Shown here: positions 55,470 through 64,000 of the stretch, one piece after another
Layout: the number at the start of each line of letters is the position of its first letter
Numbering within the stretch: position 1 is the stretch's first letter
From: Emcibacteraceae bacterium
GTDB taxonomy: Bacteria > Pseudomonadota > Alphaproteobacteria > Sphingomonadales > Emcibacteraceae
NCBI GenBank assembly: GCA_041396985.1
Contig: JAWKXO010000003.1
Coordinates: forward strand, 186,001-250,000
Reading direction: 5' to 3'
DNA: 64,000 nucleotides
Notes under the pieces: generated by a model
What the model was told of the DNA's origin: nothing
Seen by the model: only the letters and a program-made list of their open reading frames with translations
Databases searched by the model: none
Translations under genes and position numbers: made by a program

Positions 55470-57233
55470 TTATTCGTTACTTAAAGACGCTCCTGACTTG
55501 CCATTTCTTTTAACGGAATAAAGGGCTTTATCAGCACGATCCATCAGGCTTTCCAGTTTTTGAGATGATCCCGGTTCACTTAAGGCTATACCAATTGAAA
55601 GTGAGAGAGGCTTATCAGGATTATCAGAAATTGCCTTCAGTTCATCAACGGACCCTAGTATCCGATCGGCATGGTTCATGGCGCTTTTTTCATCAATATT
55701 TTCAAGCCAGACAGCAAATTCATCACCACCCAGACGACTGCAGAAATCTGCTGTGCGCGTGTTTTTCTGTAATATTTCAGAAAGTTTTATGAGAACCTGA
55801 TCGCCGGTTGCGTGGCCGTGTGTGTCATTGACATACTTAAAATTATCAAGATCAATATAAAGCAGGGCGCAGGTTTGCCGGGTTCGGTTCTGAATAACAA
55901 GTCGCTTATTCACCTTATCGGTAAAAGCCCGACGATTTAACAGTGACGTAAGTTCATCCGTATTGGAAAGACGTTCCAGTTTTTCATAATTTTTTATTTG
56001 CTCAAAGGCAATGCCAAGATGGCTGGTTACACCCATGAACAGTGATTTTTCATCTTTGTTCCAGCTTTTTTTCTCATTATCCAGTGTGACGAGCATTACA
56101 CCGTTAATTTTACTGTGATGTTTTGAAAACCCTATTAATACTGATTTTTCATCAATAATTTCTTCGATGAAACTTGGAGGTGTTTTTTCGCCCGCACTGT
56201 CAAAAATTGTCATAGCGCGTTTTATTATCTTGTTATAACGTGAAGTGGATGTGTTTTCGCCGCTTTTGGCCTTTAATACAGTATCAAAACTACCATTTCC
56301 AAGATTGTTTATCTGGGCAATATAGCAGTCTTCTGCGGTGATACCGTCGAGAGCAGCATTTGCCGTTGTCTGCAATATTTTTGATGGTTCAACTTCGTCA
56401 CGGATGGTTGAAATAATTTTTTTGAGGACCTGTTCACTTTTTCGCGCGCGTCGAAGCGACGCTTCACGTTCACGCATTTCGGTGACATCACGGCAAACAC
56501 CTCGAGCGCCCTGCCAGGTGGAATTATTATCAATAATCGGATTTGCTGAAACCTGTACACAGGCAAAAGTGGAATCGCTTCTTTGAAGCCATATTTCTAC
56601 ATCGTGAATAATATCAAGCGTATCAAAAGGGTTTATGTCGCCTTCACCAACAATTAGATCAGCGGCTCTTTTGTCATTTAGCTCATAGGCTGAATATCCG
56701 AGTATGCCATTGGGCGAGACATATTTGAAACGGCCTTTATTATCAGTTTCCCATGCAAAATCTGTCGAACAGGATACTAGGTCTTTAAACATTTGGCGGG
56801 ACTGTACCAGTGCTTTGGTCAGATGTTGCTCTACCGTGGTGTCTTTTCCAAATAATAATACCTGCGTTTTATTTAGAGATGCAGATTTTACGGGAAAGGC
56901 ATAAAGATCAAAATGACGGCTTCCGGTTTCATCCTCGAGAGTAATTTTTTGATTTTCCGGACAGCCATTGGTCAGACAGCGAATAACGATGCCATGCAAA
57001 GTCGGATTTCTGCTTTGGAAAGCAGATACCAGACTTTCGGCATAAATATTTTTTTCAAGGACATTTAATGATTCATCAGTCACCAATGCGGGACCGCTTA
57101 AATTTTCAATAATGTCTTCCAGAAGATAAGTATGTTCATAATTGCTTTCCTGAATTGTGCCGACATTTTTAGAAATATCTCTATGTTCTGCTTTAATCGC
57201 TTCTGTCAGGATACGTGCAATATTACTGTCCAT
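55470..57233 (-). CDS. PAS-GAF diguanylate cyclase
   Basis: About 587 residues from ATG 57233 (a TTG three codons earlier is less likely). Two PAS-like domains (about 40-260; the second has FAWETDNKGRFKYVSPNGILGYSAYEL), a GAF domain (about 265-410) and a C-terminal GGDEF domain (about 415-580). The active site is a consensus GGDEF (SRLGGDEFAVWL) and the inhibitory I-site RTAD lies five residues before it, so synthesis of c-di-GMP with product inhibition is expected. No EAL domain. It lies next to DUF2336. Confidence 0.92.
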   Translation of the reverse strand: MDSNIARILTEAIKAEHRDISKNVGTIQESNYEHTYLLEDIIENLSGPALVTDESLNVLEKNIYAESLVSAFQSRNPTLHGIVIRCLTNGCPENQKITLEDETGSRHFDLYAFPVKSASLNKTQVLLFGKDTTVEQHLTKALVQSRQMFKDLVSCSTDFAWETDNKGRFKYVSPNGILGYSAYELNDKRAADLIVGEGDINPFDTLDIIHDVEIWLQRSDSTFACVQVSANPIIDNNSTWQGARGVCRDVTEMREREASLRRARKSEQVLKKIISTIRDEVEPSKILQTTANAALDGITAEDCYIAQINNLGNGSFDTVLKAKSGENTSTSRYNKIIKRAMTIFDSAGEKTPPSFIEEIIDEKSVLIGFSKHHSKINGVMLVTLDNEKKSWNKDEKSLFMGVTSHLGIAFEQIKNYEKLERLSNTDELTSLLNRRAFTDKVNKRLVIQNRTRQTCALLYIDLDNFKYVNDTHGHATGDQVLIKLSEILQKNTRTADFCSRLGGDEFAVWLENIDEKSAMNHADRILGSVDELKAISDNPDKPLSLSIGIALSEPGSSQKLESLMDRADKALYSVKRNGKSGASLSNE

Positions 57234-57342
57234 GGTGCCCAAATCGATTTATTCTGTTACTTATTACTCAAAATTTTATTAGAATGAAGGCTAACGATTT
57301 TGTATTAATATTTAGTTTACGCTAGGAAGAAACGATTTAAAT

Positions 57343-58035
57343 ATGCTGATAAAAAATGCAGTAAGGGCCCCCGATCTTGAAAGTATAAAATACTGGGTCT
57401 TTGATCTTGATAATACACTCTATCCGCATGGGGCCGATTTGTTCACGCAGGTTGATCATAAAATGGGTCTTTTTATTCAGGATATGTTTAACATTTCCTA
57501 TGACGAGGCAAAAAAACGCCAGAAGCATTTTTTTATGACCCATGGAACAACATTACGCGGACTGATGACGGAGCATGGGATTGAGCCCTATGCTTATCTC
57601 GATTTTGTACATGATATTGATTTTTCGGTTCTAAAAGTTGACGACACGCTTAATGCGGCATTAGAAAAACTGCCGGGTGAGAAATTTATATATACAAACG
57701 CTTCAACCAGCTATGCCAATGATGTGCTCGCACGAATTGGTCTTTCGGGGAAATTTAAAGATATTTTTGATATTCATGATGCTGAATTTTTGCCCAAGCC
57801 GGACATCAGGAGTTATCATAAAATGGTTGAAAAATTTTCCATAGATCCCAGAAAATCTGTAATGATTGAAGATATTGCAGGCAATTTAAATCCGGCAGCG
57901 GAACTAGGAATGGCAACAGTGTGGGTGCCAACCGGAGCTCATTGGTCAGATAACGGCCAGAATGGTCAGAATATAGATTATATCACCCCGAATTTGCCCG
58001 AATGGCTAAAGAATGTGGTCAGTTCTGCACAATAA
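57343..58035 (+). CDS. HAD-family pyrimidine 5'-nucleotidase
   Basis: A 230-residue HAD hydrolase with motif I FDLDNTLYP (nucleophile Asp and acid Asp), motif II YTNAS, motif III Lys near PKPDIRSYH and motif IV MIEDIAGNL. It belongs to the SDT1/YjjG-like pyrimidine 5'-nucleotidase group that precedes dapD in many alphaproteobacteria. Exact substrate not proven. Confidence 0.88.
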   Translation: MLIKNAVRAPDLESIKYWVFDLDNTLYPHGADLFTQVDHKMGLFIQDMFNISYDEAKKRQKHFFMTHGTTLRGLMTEHGIEPYAYLDFVHDIDFSVLKVDDTLNAALEKLPGEKFIYTNASTSYANDVLARIGLSGKFKDIFDIHDAEFLPKPDIRSYHKMVEKFSIDPRKSVMIEDIAGNLNPAAELGMATVWVPTGAHWSDNGQNGQNIDYITPNLPEWLKNVVSSAQ

Positions 58036-58098
58036 CTTGACAGCAGGGTGTTTGTGGATATGTTCTGCATATTTAATATTATTTAGAAGGAAGATACA

Positions 58099-58944
58099 AT
58101 GCACGATCAGTCACTTGAAACTGTCATAAATCAGGCTTGGGAAGATCGTGACACGCTTAACCCGTCGACACGGGGGCAGGTTCGTGACGCGGTCATAGAG
58201 GCTCTAAATATGCTTGATGACGGAAAGGCGCGCGTGGCATCAAAAGAGGGTGGTGTCTGGACAGTTCATCAATGGCTTAAGAAAGCTGTTCTTCTTTCTT
58301 TTCGCTTAAATGAAATTGGCACGATTGCCGGTGGACCGGGCGATAAAAGCCGCTGGTACGACAAAGTGCCATCGAAATTTGAAGGATGGGACCGTGAGCG
58401 TTTCGATAAGGCGGGGTTTAGGGCAGTTCCCAATGCGGTTGTCCGCCATTCTGCCTATATAGCGCCGAATGTCGTGCTTATGCCGTCATTTGTCAATTTG
58501 GGGGCCTATGTTGACCAGGGAGCAATGATTGATACCTGGGCGACGGTCGGGTCCTGTGCGCAGATTGGCAAAAATGTTCATATTTCAGGAGGCGTTGGAA
58601 TTGGCGGTGTGCTCGAGCCATTACAGGCCGGTCCGGTCATTATTGAGGATAACTGTTTTATCGGTGCGCGTTCCGAAGTGGCCGAAGGCGTGATTGTTGA
58701 GGAAGGTGCAGTGCTCAGCATGGGCGTGTTTATTGGCGCTTCAACAAAAATTATTGACCGCGAAAGCGGAGAAATCTTCATGGGTAGGGTCCCTGCCTAT
58801 AGTGTAGTGGTGCCAGGCACACTTCCCGGCAAGCCATTAAAAGATGGAACTCCGGGGCCAAATCTTTATGCTGCCGTGATCGTCAAACGCGTTGATGAGA
58901 GAACCCGTTCAAAAACGTCAATCAATGATCTGCTGAGAGATTAA
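58099..58944 (+). CDS. dapD: Tetrahydrodipicolinate N-succinyltransferase
   Basis: A 281-residue left-handed beta-helix (hexapeptide) enzyme of the succinylase branch of lysine/diaminopimelate synthesis. Seen are the N-terminal helical domain, [33 protein letters not shown] (in part), [16 protein letters not shown] and [11 protein letters not shown]. Strong ribosome site GAAGGAAG. Immediately followed by dapE. Confidence 0.96.
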   Translation: MHDQSLETVINQAWEDRDTLNPSTRGQVRDAVIEALNMLDDGKARVASKEGGVWTVHQWLKKAVLLSFRLNEIGTIAGGPGDKSRWYDKVPSKFEGWDRERFDKAGFRAVPNAVVRHSAYIAPNVVLMPSFVNLGAYVDQGAMIDTWATVGSCAQIGKNVHISGGVGIGGVLEPLQAGPVIIEDNCFIGARSEVAEGVIVEEGAVLSMGVFIGASTKIIDRESGEIFMGRVPAYSVVVPGTLPGKPLKDGTPGPNLYAAVIVKRVDERTRSKTSINDLLRD

Positions 58945-58947
58945 TCC

Positions 58948-60079
58948 ATGATAATCGATCCGGTGGAGTTAACAAAAAAACTGGTGCAATGCCCCAGCAT
59001 AACTCCAAAGGATGAGGGTGCACTGGATACTTTGCAGCACACGCTTGAAAGTCTTGGATTTAATTGTACGCGGCTTTTGTTTGAAGATGTGGACACACCA
59101 AAAGTGGACAATCTTTACGCGCGGCGTGGAACTGGCAGCCCTCATTTTTGTTATGCCGGCCATACAGATGTTGTTCCGGTAGGCGCCCTTGAAGACTGGA
59201 TCTTTGGCCCGTTTGATGCCATCGTTCAAGACGGCGTACTTTATGGTCGCGGTACCAGTGATATGAAGGGGCATTGCCGCATTTGTTGCGGCCGTTTCAG
59301 AAATAATAAATGATCAGGGATCAATCAGTTTGCTCATAACTGGTGACGAAGAAGGACCGGCCATCAACGGCACAGTAAAAATGCTGGAATGGCTTAAAAA
59401 CCACGGTGACATTCCTGATATCTGTCTGGTCGGGGAGCCGACCAATGTTTCAGAAATTGGCGACATGGCAAAGATTGGCAGAAGGGGGAGCCTCAACGGA
59501 ACGCTTGCCATACATGGCACCCAGGGGCATGTGGCCTATCCGGACCTTGCGGATAACCCGATCCCAAGGCTGGTCAGAGTACTTGATAAATTAATCTGTA
59601 CCGATCTTGATCAGGGCAATGAATTTTTTCAGCCAAGCAATCTGGAAATTGTCAGTGTTGATGTTGGAAATCAGGCGACAAATGTCATCCCGATGGATGC
59701 AAGTGCAAAATTCAATATTCGTTTTAATAATGAGCATACGGCTGATGAACTGATTGAATGGATTAAGGATATCTGTGAAAGTGACGGTGGGCATTATACG
59801 CTTGATATAAAAGTATCAGGAGATGCCTTTCTGACAGAAGAAGGCACTTTAAGCGAACTGATCCGCCGCTCTATATATGAAGTAACAGGAAAAAATGTTG
59901 AGCTTAGCACGTCAGGCGGAACATCCGATGCCAGATTTATTAAAAATTACTGTCCGGTAGCAGAATTCGGCCTTATTAATAAAACAATTCACAAGGTAAA
60001 TGAATGTGTAGATATTGATGATCTTTATTTACTGAAAAATATCTACATCCATATGTTAAACAGCTATTTTGCGAAATAA
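58948..60079 (+). pseudogene. dapE: dapE (succinyl-diaminopimelate desuccinylase), frameshifted
   Basis: Two frames together make a full DapE. The first (58948-59313) has the metal-binding CYAGHTDVVPVG and ends off-frame after GRGTSDMKG. The second (from about 59272 in the other frame, ATG 59330 as an internal start) continues with IAAFVAAVSEIIN, LLITGDEEGPAINGT, SGGTSDARFI and the C-terminal TIHKVNECV. The break is at the G run 59268-59271. Two extra G there would restore DMKGGIAAF, the family's usual reading. All ligands are otherwise present. As dapE is normally essential, an assembly/sequencing error is more likely than true loss. Confidence 0.85.
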
Positions 60080-60080
60080 A

Positions 60081-60704
60081 ATGAATGAAAATAATGAAAT
60101 AAGCCTGCCCAATTATATTCTCCGGTCGCTTTTTGCTGCATGGAAAGTGATACAGATTAATCCAAAAGCAATGGATTATTTTGACCTGTCATCGGACGGT
60201 TTCTGGAAAAGTTTCTGGGCTATTGCGGTTATGCTGCCGGTTTTTATATTAAACCTAATTTACCGGACACAAGGAATGGGGCAACCGCTGTTTGCTACGG
60301 AACTGATATTCTTTTTCATTACTCTGCCGCTTAATGCATTTGTGATGTACTATTTTACCCGATATATGAATATCAATACCAATTATCCCTCGATGGTAAT
60401 TGCCAATAACTGGGTGTCAGCGGCCAGCTTTAATATTTTGGTTTTAAGTACGCTTATTATCAATCTGCTGGCACCACAGAATATAATGTCATCTGTGGTT
60501 CTCATAATCATCAGCTTTTATTTTGGTATTTTTGCAGGGTGGTTTATGTACAGGATTTCGCTCCAGATCAGTGGTGCGCTTGCAGTAGGGGTGTTGCTGT
60601 TTGATATATTATTCAGTCAGTCTGTGCGTATAATCGTACTAAAAATTCTGGACCCTGAAATTTATCAGGGAATGCTTGATACTATTCATAATCTACCTTC
60701 ATAA
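60081..60704 (+). CDS. Yip1-like integral membrane protein
   Basis: About 207 residues from ATG 60081 (four codons inside the open frame). Five hydrophobic segments are visible after an amphipathic N-terminus (LPNYILRSLFAAWKVIQINPKAMDYFDLS quoted in part). The pattern resembles Yip1-domain proteins. It follows dapE closely and converges on truA with a 23-base overlap of the 3' ends. Function unknown. Confidence 0.75.
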   Translation: MNENNEISLPNYILRSLFAAWKVIQINPKAMDYFDLSSDGFWKSFWAIAVMLPVFILNLIYRTQGMGQPLFATELIFFFITLPLNAFVMYYFTRYMNINTNYPSMVIANNWVSAASFNILVLSTLIINLLAPQNIMSSVVLIIISFYFGIFAGWFMYRISLQISGALAVGVLLFDILFSQSVRIIVLKILDPEIYQGMLDTIHNLPS

Positions 60705-61431
60705 AATAAAGCCCGTCCGGCGGTGCGTTATAGCCCAGTGCATTTCGGTCAGCGGCTTTAAGCGCTTTTTGAAGATCATCCTTGCTCCATTTGCCCCGGC
60801 CTACATAATAAAGGCAGCCAACCATTGAGCGGACCTGATGGTGAAGGTAGGAAATGGCCGTCGTATCAATATATATATTTTCACCATCACGGCTGACATC
60901 AAGTTTTTCAAGGGTTTTTAAGGGGGATTTTGACTGACACTGTACACTTCTGAAGGTCGTAAAATCATGCTTTCCCACCAAAACCTGTGCGGCGTCATGC
61001 ATGGCATCGGCGTCAAGCGGCTGTTTTACGTGCCAGGCCTTCCCCTGCATCAGGCTTAATTTCGCCCGTCTGTTAATGATGTGATATCGGTAATATCTTT
61101 TTTTTGCCGAAAAGCGGGCATGGAAATCTTCAGTTACCGCTTCGGAATCCAGCACTGAAATGGGTACGCCTTTAAGATGATAATTTAGGGCCTCCATCAG
61201 TTTATAGGGTTTTTCATTTCGCGGGATATCAACATGAACAACCATACCCAAGGCATGGACCCCGGCATCCGTACGACCGGCCGCGTAAAAACGGCAATCT
61301 GTCTGGCAATAATTAAAGACAGCCTTTTCAAGTTCTTCCTGAATGCTCGGGGCGTTTTCCTGTAGCTGCCAGCCGTGAAAATTACCGCCGTCATATTCAA
61401 GGGTCAGCTTAAAACGGTAAAGTCCGCTCAT
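60682..61431 (-). CDS. truA: tRNA pseudouridine(38-40) synthase
   Basis: A 249-residue enzyme. The catalytic Asp lies in AAGRTDAGVHALG (around 50-62), with YDGGNFHGWQ at the N-terminus and HHQVRSMVGCLYYVG late. Length is normal. Start overlaps the fmt stop, so truA is translated with fmt. Confidence 0.96.
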   Translation of the reverse strand: MSGLYRFKLTLEYDGGNFHGWQLQENAPSIQEELEKAVFNYCQTDCRFYAAGRTDAGVHALGMVVHVDIPRNEKPYKLMEALNYHLKGVPISVLDSEAVTEDFHARFSAKKRYYRYHIINRRAKLSLMQGKAWHVKQPLDADAMHDAAQVLVGKHDFTTFRSVQCQSKSPLKTLEKLDVSRDGENIYIDTTAISYLHHQVRSMVGCLYYVGRGKWSKDDLQKALKAADRNALGYNAPPDGLYFMKVDYE

Positions 61432-62336
61432 GAGAATTTAGCCCCAATTTCAAGTGCAAATCCATTCATAAGCGCATTAATATCCATAGGTCCTTTTCCC
61501 GGTCGTTGGGCGCGGGTTATAGAAAGTGACTTATCGCCACAGGCAATAATCAGCGGTACCCCAATCATCTGCCCTGCCTTTCCGGTCTGTTCAGAAATTT
61601 CCGCGCCAAGTATTTTAAGCCGCTCACCATTTACCTCGCTCCATGCGCCGGGAAAGGGGGATAGACCATGAATGTGATTTTTAATGGTTTCGGCGGGTAA
61701 AGACCAATTTATATGAGCTTCTGATTTATCAATTTTTTTGGCGTATGTTATGCCATGCTCACTTTGAGCGATAGGTGTGCTCTGGGGTAATTTATCCAGT
61801 ACTTCAACGATGGCTTTTGCGCCAAGTATGCAAAGTTTATCATGCAGGCTGCCGGCGGTATCATAGTTTTCTATATTAATTCGTTTTTCAAGATGAACGG
61901 GTCCGGTATCAAGGCCCGCTTCCATCTGCATGATACCGATACCGGTTTCATGATCACCGGCCATAATGGCCCGCTGGATCGGTGCAGCACCACGCCATCT
62001 TGGCAGGAGGGACGCATGAATATTAAGGCAGCCATATTTTGGCGTATCCAGTATTTCCTGCGGCAGTAACAGACCATAAGCGACCACAACGGCGACATCC
62101 GGTTTTAGTGATCTGAATTTTTCGCGCTCTGAAGTTTCTTTAAAATTAAGGGGGGTATAAACAGGGATATCAAGTGAAGCCGCCAATTCATGAACTGGGG
62201 ATAGTCTTTCTTTCTTGCCCCTTCCGGCGGGTCGCGGTGGTTGGCTGTAAACGGCAATAACCTTGTGCCCGGCACTTAAAATTGCTCTTAGCGCACTAAC
62301 TGAAAAATCAGGAGTTCCCATGAAAACGATGCGCAT
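61428..62336 (-). CDS. fmt: Methionyl-tRNA formyltransferase
   Basis: About 302 residues from ATG 62336 (MRIVFMGTPDFS; a TTG one codon earlier is also open). The formyl-folate site is seen as LNIHASLLPRWRGAAPIQRAI with GIGIMQMEAGLDTGPV. It initiates translation together with Def, which is encoded 10 bases upstream. Confidence 0.96.
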   Translation of the reverse strand: MRIVFMGTPDFSVSALRAILSAGHKVIAVYSQPPRPAGRGKKERLSPVHELAASLDIPVYTPLNFKETSEREKFRSLKPDVAVVVAYGLLLPQEILDTPKYGCLNIHASLLPRWRGAAPIQRAIMAGDHETGIGIMQMEAGLDTGPVHLEKRINIENYDTAGSLHDKLCILGAKAIVEVLDKLPQSTPIAQSEHGITYAKKIDKSEAHINWSLPAETIKNHIHGLSPFPGAWSEVNGERLKILGAEISEQTGKAGQMIGVPLIIACGDKSLSITRAQRPGKGPMDINALMNGFALEIGAKFS

Positions 62337-62346
62337 CAAAAAGCTC

Positions 62347-62859
62347 CTATTCGTTTTCTTTGACCAGTTTTTTCACTTTCCGGACATACATGCTACGTTT
62401 GATTTTGGACAGATAATCGATAAATACCACGCCATTTAAATGGTCTATTTCGTGCTGAACGCAGGTGGCAAGAAGCCCTGTTGCATGAATTTCCTGTTCA
62501 TCACCGTTGTAATCAAGGAATTTTATTTTGCATTCGGCCGGTCGCTCAATTTCCGCGTATTGTTCAGGGATAGACAGGCAGCCTTCGTTATAGGTGTTTA
62601 ATTCTTCCGATGTCCAGGTGATTTCCGGATTGACGAAATACATTGGGTTTGGATCTTCTTCATCACGGGCAATATCAATCACAAGAATGCGCCATAACTT
62701 ACCCACCTGTACGGCGGCCAACCCGATGCCGGGAGCGTCATACATGGTTTCAAGCATATCATCCATGAATGCTCTTAGCTTATCATCGACCTTTTTAACC
62801 GGTTCGGATATTTTCTTCAGTAATGGGTCGGGTACTGTCACAATGGGTAAAATTGCCAT
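62347..62859 (-). CDS. def: Peptide deformylase
   Basis: A 170-residue canonical enzyme. Motifs [19 protein letters not shown] (metal Cys94) and QHEIDHLNG (His136, catalytic Glu137, His140) are all intact. It removes N-formyl groups from nascent proteins. Contrast with the degenerate paralogue at 36300. It heads def-fmt-truA, a normal alphaproteobacterial order, divergent from rmuC. Confidence 0.97.
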   Translation of the reverse strand: MAILPIVTVPDPLLKKISEPVKKVDDKLRAFMDDMLETMYDAPGIGLAAVQVGKLWRILVIDIARDEEDPNPMYFVNPEITWTSEELNTYNEGCLSIPEQYAEIERPAECKIKFLDYNGDEQEIHATGLLATCVQHEIDHLNGVVFIDYLSKIKRSMYVRKVKKLVKENE

Positions 62860-62944
62860 AATTATTCATCTTATCCTTTTAATCTCTTAAATGGTAGGTA
62901 ATATGTGTTGAGGATAAGGTCAAGACTATAAGGAGCGGACATTC

Positions 62945-64000
62945 GTGTTAATTGATCAGAATATGATGATATTGATAGGCATGGTAGCAATAGTCCTGCT
63001 GCTGGTGGTTGTGCTTTTTATGGTCAACAGACGCGCCAGAATGGACAGCCACGAACGCCAAATCGCCGCCGAAAATGCCAATCAGTATATTGCCGAGATT
63101 ATGAGAGCGAATGCAAGTCTTGAAAGCCGAATTCAGGTTATGAGTGAAAACCATGCGCAGGCGCAGGAAGAGCTTAAAAGGACAATGCACGAGCGGCTTG
63201 ATGCGGTGAGCCAGCGGGTGGGTGACAGTCTCGAAAAAACCGGTGTTAAAACAGGCGAAAGCCTTGAAAAGCTGAGAGAACGTCTGGCGGTCATTGATCA
63301 GGCACAGAAGAATATCACCGATCTTTCCGGGCAAATGGTAGGCTTGCAGGAAATATTATCTAACAAACAGGCGCGTGGTGCTTTTGGCGAAATCCAGCTT
63401 AATGATCTGGTCTCGTCAATTTTGCCGCCGAATGCTTATGAATTCCAGGCCACAATGGAAAACGGAAAAAGAGCCGATTGCCTTATCAAACTTCCCAATC
63501 CACCGGGGTCGATCGTTGTTGACGCCAAATTCCCGCTTGAAAGTTATCACAGGCTTCATAAGGCCGAAAACGAGATTGAGTTTAAAAATGCGCAGCGCCT
63601 TTTCAGGGCAGATATTTTAAAACATGTGAAGGATATTTCCGATAAATATATCATCAATGGCGTGACGGCGGAATCTGCGTTGATGTTTTTGCCGTCGGAA
63701 GCGGTTTATGCGGAGCTTCATGCAAATTATGCTGATGTGGTGGAAAAGTCATTCAGGGCAAAAGTCTGGATTGTCAGTCCGACAACATTAATGGCGACGT
63801 TAAACACTGTAAGAGCCATTCTTAAAGATGCCCGTATGCGGGAACAGGCCGGTATTATCCAGAAACATGTGACCACGCTGCTTGAAGATGTCGGGCGTCT
63901 TGATGAACGGGTTGAAAGTTTAAGAAAACATTTTGAGCGGGCCGATAAAACCATTGATCAGATTGCTACGTCTTCCCGGAAAATTACTTCCAAGGTTGAT
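62945..64000 (+). CDS. rmuC: DNA recombination protein RmuC (partial, C-terminus beyond window)
   Basis: GTG 62945, with GGAGCGG upstream, opens a frame of 352 codons with no stop to the right edge. An N-terminal transmembrane helix (MILIGMVAIVLLLVVVLFMV) is followed by a coiled coil (about 40-140) and the RmuC nuclease-like domain: KQARGAFGEIQL, DCLIKLPNPPGSIVVDAKFPLESY, FLPSEAVYAELHAN. It limits DNA rearrangements at inverted repeats in E. coli. Divergent from def. Confidence 0.95.
   Translation, partial: MLIDQNMMILIGMVAIVLLLVVVLFMVNRRARMDSHERQIAAENANQYIAEIMRANASLESRIQVMSENHAQAQEELKRTMHERLDAVSQRVGDSLEKTGVKTGESLEKLRERLAVIDQAQKNITDLSGQMVGLQEILSNKQARGAFGEIQLNDLVSSILPPNAYEFQATMENGKRADCLIKLPNPPGSIVVDAKFPLESYHRLHKAENEIEFKNAQRLFRADILKHVKDISDKYIINGVTAESALMFLPSEAVYAELHANYADVVEKSFRAKVWIVSPTTLMATLNTVRAILKDARMREQAGIIQKHVTTLLEDVGRLDERVESLRKHFERADKTIDQIATSSRKITSKVD

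Overview
The window looks like chromosomal DNA of an alphaproteobacterium. The right-hand third carries the rpmH-rnpA-yidD-yidC-yihA-argB block followed by dapD-dapE and truA-fmt-def, plus a DUF2336 protein typical of that class. Base composition is moderately AT-rich. I cannot name the genus; a marine lineage such as Emcibacterales, Kordiimonadales or Sneathiellales is a guess from gene content.

Region 1 (1-9452, minus strand). One uninterrupted reading frame starts at 8432 and runs off the left edge (at least 2810 codons). It encodes a giant exported, coiled-coil and repeat-rich protein whose distal part carries motifs of a protein-kinase-like fold. Upstream on the same strand is a Sel1-repeat secreted protein.

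Region 2 (9453-13565, plus strand). A sigma-54 promoter sits directly before a tandem RNA hairpin pair with hexaloops AGGGAC and AAAGAA, the target architecture of ANTAR antitermination proteins. Then come a small exported ORF, an ANTAR response regulator without the phosphoacceptor Asp, a LOG-family protein and a beta-CASP metallo-beta-lactamase protein.

Region 3 (13592-25900). A minus-strand stress-type group (AhpD-like protein, erythromycin esterase family, phosphoribosyltransferase, alpha/beta hydrolase) is divergent from a complete N-ATPase operon atpDCQRBEFAG, followed by convergent ppsA. FNR/FixK-type boxes lie between the divergent operons and upstream of ppsA, suggesting oxygen-responsive control of an ion-translocating ATPase and gluconeogenesis.

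Region 4 (25920-30238, minus). An amino-sugar catabolic set: BadF/BadG kinase, AgaS-like SIS isomerase, GatZ/KbaZ-like protein and an EamA transporter.

Region 5 (30420-33126, minus). A quorum-sensing locus luxR-luxI-small ORF-phyH, with a lux-type box upstream of luxI and a clear terminator after phyH.

Region 6 (33300-49658). Mixed accessory and housekeeping genes: LysR/pirin/FMN reductase, a degenerate peptide deformylase paralogue, SYLF protein, acyltransferase 3 divergent from a membrane LytTR regulator, NHL-repeat protein, HerA-like ATPase, tRNA-Arg(ACG), gamma-glutamyltransferase lipoprotein, cupin, orphan histidine kinase, and a MerA-like flavoprotein overlapping a TVP38/TMEM64 protein.

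Region 7 (49785-64000). Core genes from rpmH to rmuC, with a DUF2336 protein, a PAS/GAF/GGDEF diguanylate cyclase and a HAD nucleotidase between. dapE has a frameshift in a G run. No CRISPR array, insertion-sequence transposase, prophage gene or rRNA gene was seen.
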